A stretch of 64,000 nucleotides of DNA from an uncultured Kangiella sp. GTDB taxonomy: Bacteria; Pseudomonadota; Gammaproteobacteria; Enterobacterales; Kangiellaceae. How positions within the stretch are numbered: position 1 is the stretch's first letter; each line of letters begins with the position of its first letter. Positions 17,324 to 23,656 of this stretch are shown here, one piece after another. Made by a program: the position numbers and the translations under genes. Below the pieces are notes generated by a model. That model made no database searches, had not been told where the DNA came from, and saw only the letters and a program-made list of their open reading frames with translations. The stretch is from contig CANNCW010000001.1 of the NCBI GenBank assembly GCA_947503345.1, positions 310,001 through 374,000 of the forward strand, written 5' to 3'.

Positions 17324-17707
17324 ATGGGAAAGCGCGCTCAAAAAGCTAAATCCAAAGAGCAAGGAATGTGGTTTCCTGATCGTTTATATGATGATCCTGT
17401 ATTTATTGAGCTAAGCCTTAAGGCTAAAGCATTACTATTCGATCTCGGCAGACAATTCAATGGTCATAACAATGGGAGTTTTAAATTAAATTCGAGATAT
17501 ATGGCGCGAAACCGAGGATTTAATAAAAGCACAGTAGAAAGGGCAAGAAAGGAGCTTTTAGAAGCTGATTTGATAGAAATAACCTACCAAGGAGGGCTAA
17601 CAATAGGAGCTTCTTGCTATGGGTTTACATGGCTAAGAATTAATGAAAATAAAAAAAATATACACATAAGATCAACTAGAACACCTTCACGTCCACTAAG
17701 AAAATAA
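17324..17707 (+). CDS. helix-turn-helix protein, island regulator or replication type
   Basis: A 127-residue protein with a winged-helix region at about 30-100: SLKAKALLFDLGRQFNGHNNG, FKLNSRYMARNRGFNKSTVERARKELLEADLIEI, then a beta wing. Such proteins accompany AlpA in P4-integrase islands and resemble replication-initiator or MarR-like HTH domains. It ends the alpA operon. The downstream 327-bp gap separates it from the TIR operon. Confidence 0.6.
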   Translation: MGKRAQKAKSKEQGMWFPDRLYDDPVFIELSLKAKALLFDLGRQFNGHNNGSFKLNSRYMARNRGFNKSTVERARKELLEADLIEITYQGGLTIGASCYGFTWLRINENKKNIHIRSTRTPSRPLRK

Positions 17708-17889
17708 AATCATTGTGTTCTGACAGAGTACTACTGGTACTCTCTCTGAGTACGGTAGAGGACTGTAATAATAAATTGAAGCCTGGCTTAGGCATCAGGT
17801 TGAGTACGATACATAATATATCTAACTCTCTTCGTATTCTCTCTGAGGTACATTTAAAAGGTTTACCATATGTACTAACCTAAAGCTTT

Positions 17890-17921
17890 AATGCAAATTT
17901 GCATTTTTATTATTTGCAAAT
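17890..17921. promoter_or_regulatory. paired TTTGCA/TGCAAA palindromes upstream of the TIR operon
   Basis: A perfect 16-nt palindrome AATGCAAATTTGCATT (17890-17905) is followed 6 bp later by the 10-nt palindrome ATTTGCAAAT (17912-17921), which shares the TTTGCA/TGCAAA half-sites. They are centred about 19 bp apart, roughly two helical turns, and lie about 115-145 bp upstream of the first TIR gene. Probable operator; the regulator is unknown. Confidence 0.45.
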
Positions 17922-17962
17922 AAATGATAACTTAGAAACCTAACAAACAAGGAAGTGATGTT

Positions 17963-18028
17963 GTGAAAACTCGCCCCATTAAGATTCATCAACAACGCTA
18001 TCCATCGATACAATTAATCAAATTTTAA
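17963..18028 (+). CDS. possible 21-residue leader ORF before the TIR operon
   Basis: GTG 17963 to TAA 18026-18028 encodes a short basic peptide (VKTRPIKIHQQRYPSIQLIKF begins and ends it). AAGGAAG lies just upstream as a plausible ribosome site. It ends 6 nt before the first ATG of the TIR gene, a spacing compatible with translational coupling. It could be a leader peptide, the remnant of a longer gene, or chance. Confidence 0.25.
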   Translation: MKTRPIKIHQQRYPSIQLIKF

Positions 18029-18034
18029 GCGAGA

Positions 18035-18967
18035 ATGATGAGTGCCCCCAAAATTTTCCTAAGTCATGCCGTTAGGGATAAGAAATTAGCAGACGCAATG
18101 CGAGATTTATTAGTAATGGGATTAAATTTGCGGCAAAGCGATATATTTTATTCTTCAAGTCTTGCAGCAGGGATACCAATAGGAGCTGATTTTAACTTGT
18201 ATATGCAAAATCAGTTGAAGGGAGCCAAGTTGGTAGTTTCATTAGTAACCCAAGGGTTTTACGAATCAGCATATTGCATGTGCGAGCTAGGATATCAACA
18301 GTCTATCCATGAATTAGATGTATACCCTATTGTCTTCCCTCCTATTCCAACCTCCGAATTAGGTGAGCTTGTTCCTGACCACGAGTTGCATAGTATAAAC
18401 AACCCTAAATGCCTTTCTGGATTAGCAGACATGGCTCAAAAACATATTTCAGAGTTCTCAATGAGCGGTTGGCATGAGAGTCACCAGAGGTTTAAATCCG
18501 AGTATCAAGACATCAAGCATGAGATTAGAAGGGTTCGTAAAGTGCCGATTAGTAAATGGGATGGGTGGGCATTATTAAGGAGTCAAATCTCTGTAGAGCT
18601 ATTACAGCATAGCGGTAAACTTGGTCACTTGTTTAGTGAAAAAGGTTATGGAAGGTATTCATTTCAAAACAATAGGGTTTTATATGGAAAAGATGACGGC
18701 TCTGTTTTTGCTATAGACTATTGCACCGATGGCAAAATACATATTAGTCCCTCTAGCAAAAATATTACTATACATAACAAGCCTGGAACTTTGAAATCGG
18801 TCATAACTATTATGGCTCCCCCTCTAGGAGTCGAACCAGATCCAAAACCTGAACCTATACCTGGCGAGTATTGGGCTAATCATGAATTTATTGAGTGGTC
18901 TCCTGGATTGGATATTGAGAGTTTAGTAACCAGTGCAGTAATAAAGTTGTTAGCTAAAGAGGACTGA
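18035..18967 (+). CDS. TIR-domain protein, probable NADase effector
   Basis: Residues 5-145 form a TIR domain: KIFLSHAVRDKKLADAM (strand A and helix A), SDIFYSS (strand B), GIPIGADF (BB loop), LVVSLVTQGFYESAYCMCELG with the catalytic Glu84 in the Cx(2)E-type motif, and YPIVFPP. Bacterial TIR enzymes cleave NAD or make cyclic ADP-ribose products in anti-phage defence. A second, beta-rich domain (about 195-310, IDYCTDGKI and VITIMAPPLG) is shared with the next gene and may be the sensor. ATG 18035 or 18038 can both serve. It is the first gene of a three-gene operon in the island. Confidence 0.8.
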   Translation: MMSAPKIFLSHAVRDKKLADAMRDLLVMGLNLRQSDIFYSSSLAAGIPIGADFNLYMQNQLKGAKLVVSLVTQGFYESAYCMCELGYQQSIHELDVYPIVFPPIPTSELGELVPDHELHSINNPKCLSGLADMAQKHISEFSMSGWHESHQRFKSEYQDIKHEIRRVRKVPISKWDGWALLRSQISVELLQHSGKLGHLFSEKGYGRYSFQNNRVLYGKDDGSVFAIDYCTDGKIHISPSSKNITIHNKPGTLKSVITIMAPPLGVEPDPKPEPIPGEYWANHEFIEWSPGLDIESLVTSAVIKLLAKED

Positions 18968-18973
18968 ACTCTT

Positions 18974-19861
18974 ATGAACAAACAAATACATATACTTTGC
19001 TCAGATAGAGATATTGAACTAGCAAACCTATTTGCTGCATTCCTTGTTAAAGCTACAACTGTCAATAAAGAAGCTATCAAAGTTATTAAAGAAGAAGACT
19101 CTAATAAGTTAATACCCACTGAAGATGATCACACCATCCTGCCTCTTGCTTTGGTTACAGCGGGCTTCCATGAGTCGCCATACTGCATGAGAAACCTTGG
19201 TAAATATATCGCTTTATTTGGCCAAAGCTTTTATCCAATTGTATTTGACCCTGTAGATTATAACAGTCTTAGGGGTATGCTTTTGGGTGTTCAAGTAGAT
19301 AAATTCTCAAAAGATACTGCGCTCACTCATCTTTCTGACATAATTAACTCATCCTTAGATGTCACAATATCAGTGACTAAATGGGAAGAGGAAATTGCTA
19401 ATTTAAAAAATGAGTATTTAAAGATAGAAAATGAGCTTGCTCAGTGGAAATTTAGAGAGCTAGAACGCTATGAGTCTTCTAGGGATATCCACCAGCAATT
19501 TAAAGATTTAATAAGAAAATTTAATTTGGGTGGCCATTTTGGCTTTGAACCTTACCTTTATAGACTACCTCTAAAAAACAAAAACTATTTAGTCGTAGAT
19601 ATTTGTACAAATGGTTATATACGCAATAATCCTACAAACATAGTTGAAAACCATAAAGCTAACATAAAAAATCATAGTAACAATACTGAAACTCCACCCA
19701 AAGCTCTCATTACTCTAATGAAGCCTAAACCTGGTTTACCTAAGAAATCTCAACCAAAATCGATAGACACCAATCTTGAATATTATCGCTATATCGATTG
19801 TGACGATTTGGATTGGAGAGAACAACTTTTAGAAGCCATCGAAGAAGTAATAAGTTTATGA
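18974..19861 (+). CDS. degenerate TIR-like paralogue (catalytic Glu replaced)
   Basis: The 295-residue protein aligns along its whole length with the preceding TIR protein. VTAGFHESPYCMRNLG matches VTQGFYESAYCMCELG, but the catalytic Glu84 is Asn74, and the FLSHA start is changed to HILCSDRD. YPIVFDP is kept. The C-terminal domain is also shared (DICTNGYI with DYCTDGKI, ALITLMKPKPG with VITIMAPPLG). It should therefore lack NADase activity and may act as a partner or regulatory subunit of the active TIR. It starts 6 nt after its paralogue and overlaps the next gene by 4 nt. Confidence 0.75.
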   Translation: MNKQIHILCSDRDIELANLFAAFLVKATTVNKEAIKVIKEEDSNKLIPTEDDHTILPLALVTAGFHESPYCMRNLGKYIALFGQSFYPIVFDPVDYNSLRGMLLGVQVDKFSKDTALTHLSDIINSSLDVTISVTKWEEEIANLKNEYLKIENELAQWKFRELERYESSRDIHQQFKDLIRKFNLGGHFGFEPYLYRLPLKNKNYLVVDICTNGYIRNNPTNIVENHKANIKNHSNNTETPPKALITLMKPKPGLPKKSQPKSIDTNLEYYRYIDCDDLDWREQLLEAIEEVISL

Positions 19862-20253
19862 ATTGGGACATTACCACTTATCTAGCAATATATGCCGCGC
19901 TATTATCCACCGCAACAGTGCTAATCAAGTTTTATACAGTCGTTAAAGACAGGGTAAAGGTAAAAGTAACACATGCATTTACTGGTGGCAGCGATCCAGT
20001 GTATGAAGTTTACATTCACAATATCTCTAAAAAGCCTGTCATTCTTAGTTACTGGGTTTTGTATAAAAGAAAAAAGTGGTTTAGAAAAGACTACATAGCC
20101 TCCCCAGAAGACTTAGTTCCAAATCACAAAATCGAGCCGCATAACACCTATACAATTAGCATCGATCCTTACGATTTTCCCTCTAACTGGAACAATTTAA
20201 CTTTTGAACTCCACATCATTGGTAAAAAGAAAAAGCAATATAAACTGACTTAA
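19858..20253 (+). CDS. small membrane-anchored protein, third gene of the TIR operon
   Basis: ATG 19858 overlaps the TGA of the degenerate TIR gene (ATGA), so translation is coupled; this start is preferred to one inside the upstream gene. The 131-residue protein has one N-terminal membrane helix (TYLAIYAALLSTATVLIKFY) and then a beta-rich domain (VYEVYIHNISKKPVILSYWVLY, HNTYTISIDPYDF). The family is not recognised. The topology suggests that it tethers the TIR pair to the membrane or senses damage there; this is inference. Confidence 0.65.
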   Translation: MNWDITTYLAIYAALLSTATVLIKFYTVVKDRVKVKVTHAFTGGSDPVYEVYIHNISKKPVILSYWVLYKRKKWFRKDYIASPEDLVPNHKIEPHNTYTISIDPYDFPSNWNNLTFELHIIGKKKKQYKLT

Positions 20254-20266
20254 ATACCATGTAAAT

Positions 20267-20370
20267 TACGGCTAGTTTAGGGCTAGTCACTCAATAAAAT
20301 TACGGCAACTTTACGGCAAGTGGAAAAGTATTATTTTGAATTTAACTACGGGTATTTCGCGGGTAGTCAC
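20267..20370. repeat. three paired repeats with 11-bp internal phasing
   Basis: Three related 23-24 bp units lie at 20267-20290, 20301-20323 and 20347-20370. Each is itself two 7-mers exactly 11 bp apart: ACGGCTA/AGGGCTA, ACGGCAA/ACGGCAA and ACGGGTA/GCGGGTA. Six half-sites on one helical face is the pattern of cooperative protein-binding sites or iterons. They lie between the 3' ends of the two convergent island operons. Confidence 0.6.
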
Positions 20371-20418
20371 ATTATAGCAAAACAACCACTACATAATGGC
20401 TTAGCATTAGCATCTAGC

Positions 20419-21684
20419 TTATTCTTTTTCACTTTTATTTTTATCGACATCAAATATCCAATTATCCAATTTGATTAACATTTTTTTCATTGTTCGACCT
20501 ATAAAGCGGCTAGGCCGTGAATTAGCGGCATTGTAAACTAGCTCACTCGCATCAACCAAACCCTTCGCTGTTCCTTCAATTGCAAGGCCTGCGCCTGCCA
20601 ATATAGCCTCAATACTATCTACCCCCTGGTCGTAACGTTCAGCGGCATGATTTATACCATTGATTGTCGCAAAGATCCCTAAAGAACCAGCTCCCGTTAA
20701 AATAGCATCGATCGCCGTATCTTTGGCATCAATTACAGTTCCACCCAGAGCTAGCTCAACAGTAGTGTTAAGTTCATCATTTGAATATCCACTATCTATT
20801 GAATCTGTCTTTATTGCTACTTCTGAAGTGGTAATCACGGGAATATCGTCATCAACTGAGTTTATATACCCAACTCTTTCTGTAGCCTTTAACTGCATCT
20901 CTACACCGTCAATTACTATATCAGTATTTGGATTATTAAAATGCTCATGCAATTGCCCCCCAGTACTATCTGCAATTATTTGCTCAAAATATGCACCTTT
21001 CGCTAAACTAACTAACCCTCTGTGGCTCTCAGGAGACATCCATACCGTTTCCCACCAAATTTCCGAGTTAGACATGTTTTCATAATTACGATTTATAGAT
21101 CTTAACGAATCAAAAACTTGATTTGCTGACATTAGATCATCACTGATAGAAATAGGGACTGATAAAGTAGCCAACCAAGCTGACATTAGCGATGTATCGT
21201 TTATACTTTTAACTAAACCAATATCTATTGCAGATAATAACTTTTTATGCGCTTCTGTAATTCGAGCCTCGCTTAATACAGAAACCTTCAAGAAGTGTGA
21301 TTGCAGCTTCAAACATTGACTCCCGTAGCGCTTATCAAAATCAGACAATGCAGACCTTAGTTGGGATATTTGACTGTCCAATGATGATAAATCTAACTTT
21401 TCGTCATACTTGAGTTTGTTCCACCAAGAAAAATCTTTGTATGCTTGCTCCCATAGCGAATTTAATTTATCTCTCTTAAGCTCAAACTCAGTAACAGTAG
21501 AAATCAATTTATTTCTAGCTGCTACTAATGGAATTCCATTTTGCTTTTCTTTTAATTTCTTTTTACTTTCAAGTATTAACTGATACTTTTGATATAAAAG
21601 AAGACGTTCTTCACTTGAAAGTCCTTTATTATCCGTATCCAAGTGTTGCTTTCTTTTGTTAAAAAAGTTCGTAAGGAACTCCAT
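20419..21684 (-). CDS. nuclease-like protein with glycine-zipper segment
   Basis: A 421-residue protein. Residues 1-125 are charged and helical, probably coiled coil. At about 228-270 there is a PD-(D/E)xK-like arrangement: helix with Glu234 (GAYFEQIIAD), Asp255 (NTDIVIDG) and Gln264-x-Lys266 (MQLKAT). A glycine-rich hydrophobic stretch at 328-375 (AILTGAGSLGIFATING, AILAGAGLAIEG) resembles glycine zippers of membrane-inserting proteins. The family is not recognised. It is the last gene of an operon with two small membrane proteins, a common layout for abortive-infection or toxin modules. Confidence 0.6.
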   Translation of the reverse strand: MEFLTNFFNKRKQHLDTDNKGLSSEERLLLYQKYQLILESKKKLKEKQNGIPLVAARNKLISTVTEFELKRDKLNSLWEQAYKDFSWWNKLKYDEKLDLSSLDSQISQLRSALSDFDKRYGSQCLKLQSHFLKVSVLSEARITEAHKKLLSAIDIGLVKSINDTSLMSAWLATLSVPISISDDLMSANQVFDSLRSINRNYENMSNSEIWWETVWMSPESHRGLVSLAKGAYFEQIIADSTGGQLHEHFNNPNTDIVIDGVEMQLKATERVGYINSVDDDIPVITTSEVAIKTDSIDSGYSNDELNTTVELALGGTVIDAKDTAIDAILTGAGSLGIFATINGINHAAERYDQGVDSIEAILAGAGLAIEGTAKGLVDASELVYNAANSRPSRFIGRTMKKMLIKLDNWIFDVDKNKSEKE

Positions 21685-21749
21685 GCTTAAATCAACTCCC
21701 TGATTCTTTACTAGTTAGTAGTCTACTAGGTAATAATAAGGCTTTTATA

Positions 21750-22064
21750 CTACCAAATCTCTCCAGTAAATTGGCTCTTAATAAGCCCAATAACTGGACT
21801 GCTTTTAAATTGATCTAAATGCTTATTACCAAAGCCAGAAGTATATCCAAAAATCCATGCTTGTAACCAATCTTTAGTAATCATTAGCAGTGCAAAAAAG
21901 AAGAGTGCAGGCACTAAAAGTAAAGCAGTTGTTACATAGTAAAAAAAAGTATTAGCTTCATCACGAAACCCAAGTAAAGCAAAAAGAAGTGTACCAAGTA
22001 AGATATAAGTTACCGTAAGTTCTAATAGCCCCCTTACAAAGCTGAGCATAGCCCTAGTTACCAC
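21750..22064 (-). CDS. small membrane protein of the nuclease-like operon
   Basis: A 104-residue protein with two or three predicted membrane helices (LELTVTYILLGTLLFALLGF, FFYYVTTALLLVPALFFFALL). GTG 22064 overlaps the end of the upstream gene by 11 nt; ATG 22049 is an alternative start that would remove the overlap. No known family. The tight packing with the preceding 67-residue membrane protein indicates that they are made together. Confidence 0.55.
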   Translation of the reverse strand: MVTRAMLSFVRGLLELTVTYILLGTLLFALLGFRDEANTFFYYVTTALLLVPALFFFALLMITKDWLQAWIFGYTSGFGNKHLDQFKSSPVIGLIKSQFTGEIW

Positions 22065-22257
22065 GTTCTCTAATGATTTTACCTTGAGCCAATATTGCCC
22101 TCACCCAGCTTATTACTAAAGCCCCTAAGGCACATTGGATCAATGTTAGTTTATCCAACCAAATTGTAAATATAAGCCAAGCAATAAGCGTAAGAATTAG
22201 TGCGGTTATAATTGTTCTATTTCTTACTGATGAAAAGTCTTCTTTAGTCCACTCCAT
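22054..22257 (-). CDS. small membrane protein, first gene of the nuclease-like operon
   Basis: A 67-residue protein with two hydrophobic helices (TIITALILTLIAWLIFTIWL and LIQCALGALVISWVRAILA) and a basic C-terminus. It heads the leftward operon in the right part of the island. The upstream region GGAGTTGCGAT provides a ribosome site. The function is unknown; with the 104-residue protein it could form a membrane complex serving the nuclease-like protein. Confidence 0.55.
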   Translation of the reverse strand: MEWTKEDFSSVRNRTIITALILTLIAWLIFTIWLDKLTLIQCALGALVISWVRAILAQGKIIRERGN

Positions 22258-22320
22258 ATCGCAACTCCTTCTTATTGTTCAGCTATAGAATATAAGCTAA
22301 TAAAAATCATAGCAATGGAC

Positions 22321-22345
22321 TTTATGTAACGTGTTAAGTAACGTA
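22321..22345. repeat. right-end copy of the integrase arm repeat
   Basis: TTTATGTAACGTG is followed by a second GTAACGTA unit; 23 of 25 bases equal 14568-14592 at the left end, in direct orientation. It lies 62 bp inside attR. Best read as an integrase arm-type binding site. Confidence 0.6.
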
Positions 22346-22406
22346 ACTTATAATTCAAAACTCATTAACCCATATTAATTAGCAGCTTACAAGAACAGTT
22401 AAGATG

Positions 22407-22423
22407 CCACCCTCCCGCCATAT
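22407..22423 (+). other. attR: altered copy of the tRNA-Ser 3' end
   Basis: CCACCCTCCCGCCATAT matches the tRNA-Ser end at 14434-14451 except for one missing T. It marks the right boundary of the island. The terminator that follows at 22426-22453 is probably the original terminator of tRNA-Ser. Confidence 0.75.
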
Positions 22424-22425
22424 TG

Positions 22426-22453
22426 AAAAGCCTGCTATTTAGCAGGCTTTTTT
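22426..22453 (+). terminator. intrinsic terminator just outside the island
   Basis: AAAAGCCTGCTA (22426-22437) pairs with TAGCAGGCTTTT (22440-22451), followed by further T residues. No gene on this strand lies directly upstream within the island, which supports it being the ancestral tRNA-Ser terminator left behind after integration. Confidence 0.8.
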
Positions 22454-22549
22454 GTTTCTACTTTCATTTCCATCTTTTTCCTTAGCAAAGCCATCTTTTG
22501 GTTAGATTCTTTTTTTATATTGAGCTTACCCCATACAAGAGAGCTCTTT

Positions 22550-23656
22550 ATGAAAAAAATACATTTTCTATTTTTATTCACCATTATTTCATTTCCTGCT
22601 TTTGCTGATTCTCAAATAAGCGAAGAGTCGGAAGCTGTTAACGTTGAGATTTGCTTTGTGTTGGATACCACGGGTTCAATGACGGGGTTGATTGATGGTG
22701 CAAAACGATCTATTTGGTCCATAGCTAAAAATATCGTCAGTCTCAAACCAACGCCTGAGGTGAAGTTCTGTTTATTAGGCTTTAGAGATCGGGGTGACAC
22801 TTACATCACTAAATTAACGGATTTGGATAGTGATATTGAGAACATTTATTCTGCTTTAAAAGCATTTCAAGCTCAGGGTGGCGGCGATACTCCTGAGTCA
22901 GTTAATCAAGCTTTATATGAAAGTGTGAATCATGTGAGTTGGAGCAAAAACAAGAATACCCTAAAAATCATTTTCTTGGTTGGCGATGCGCCACCTCATA
23001 TGGACTACCCCGAAGAAGTACAGTATCCAGAAACAATTCGCAAAGCTTTGTTGAACGATATAACCATCAGCACCATTCAATGCGGTGAGATGCAGGATAC
23101 AACACCGATTTGGCAAGAAATAGCACATAAAAGCCATGGGCAATATAGCAAGCTGATCCAAAACGGTAACGTTAAAACCATTGTCACTCCCATGGATCAA
23201 GATTTTCAAGCATTGAATATTAAACTTGGGTTAACCATTATTCCCTATGGATTAAAAGAACAGCAGGCAAGTGTTATTGAGCGGCAATTAAATTCTCAAG
23301 ACGATAGTCAAACTGTGATTGCGGACAGGCTAAGCTTCTATTCTCAAGCTAACCAAGATTCTAAACAAACTTTCGATGTTATTACCGATTTAGAAAATGG
23401 TTATATTGGGCATGATGATTTGAATTCTTTAAAGCTTCCAAAAGAAATTGACTCCATGAGTCATAGCCAAAAAATCAGCCATTTTGACAAACTAGCACAA
23501 TATAGAAAAGGCTATTACAGAGTGATAAAGCAACTTCAAGAAGAAAGAGAAGCTTATATTAGTAAACGACAAGCTAAGAATGGTCCTTCCTTTGACCAAG
23601 AAATATTAAATGGCGTAAAAAAAATTGCTAAGCGAAAAGGCTTTAATTTTAATTAA
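22550..23656 (+). CDS. exported von Willebrand factor A domain protein
   Basis: ATG 22550 (368 aa) gives a clean signal peptide (KKIHFLFLFTIISFPAFA); an upstream TTG at 22520 is rejected. A vWA domain at about 30-210 starts with VCFVLDTTGSMTG-like sequence, a metal-binding MIDAS with DTTGS in place of DxSxS, then FRDRGDT and FLVGDAPPHMDYPE. The C-terminal part is helical and charged. Probably a periplasmic metal-dependent adhesion or scaffold protein. It overlaps the convergent acyl-CoA dehydrogenase gene by 4 nt. Confidence 0.75.
   Translation: MKKIHFLFLFTIISFPAFADSQISEESEAVNVEICFVLDTTGSMTGLIDGAKRSIWSIAKNIVSLKPTPEVKFCLLGFRDRGDTYITKLTDLDSDIENIYSALKAFQAQGGGDTPESVNQALYESVNHVSWSKNKNTLKIIFLVGDAPPHMDYPEEVQYPETIRKALLNDITISTIQCGEMQDTTPIWQEIAHKSHGQYSKLIQNGNVKTIVTPMDQDFQALNIKLGLTIIPYGLKEQQASVIERQLNSQDDSQTVIADRLSFYSQANQDSKQTFDVITDLENGYIGHDDLNSLKLPKEIDSMSHSQKISHFDKLAQYRKGYYRVIKQLQEEREAYISKRQAKNGPSFDQEILNGVKKIAKRKGFNFN

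Larger units (their letters stand above)
17708..18034. other. repeat-rich regulatory gap before the TIR operon
   Basis: No long gene lies here. The first half has GAGTAC three times (17726, 17748, 17802) and an inverted repeat AGAGTAC-TACTG-GTACTCT at 17725-17743. The second half has the palindrome AATGCAAATTTGCATT (17890-17905) and the related ATTTGCAAAT (17912-17921). A possible 21-codon ORF occupies 17963-18028. The layout suggests control elements for the TIR operon. Confidence 0.5.
14434..22423. mobile_element. integrative genomic island at tRNA-Ser with candidate defence modules
   Basis: About 8 kb bounded by near-identical copies of the tRNA-Ser 3' end. It contains a P4-family integrase next to the tRNA, an AlpA-like regulator, an HTH protein, two TIR-domain proteins with a coupled membrane protein, and an opposing operon of two small membrane proteins plus a nuclease-like protein. 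Near-identical 25-bp sequences (14568-14592 and 22321-22345) lie just inside both ends and are probably integrase arm sites. No capsid, tail, conjugation or transposase genes are seen, so it is a small satellite-like or defence island, not a full prophage or ICE. Confidence 0.85.

Noticed and set aside
20267..20370. CRISPR array
   Set aside because: The repeats are short, degenerate and internally duplicated, the spacers are unequal and short, and there are no cas genes.
14434..22423. Prophage or ICE
   Set aside because: No capsid, terminase, tail, relaxase or secretion genes are visible; only integrase, regulators and cargo.
22460..22545. Short minus-strand frame reading ESNQKMALLRKKMEMK
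   Set aside because: Only about 19 codons from ATG, it ends in the terminator stem and has no ribosome site; possibly a gene remnant, but not supportable.
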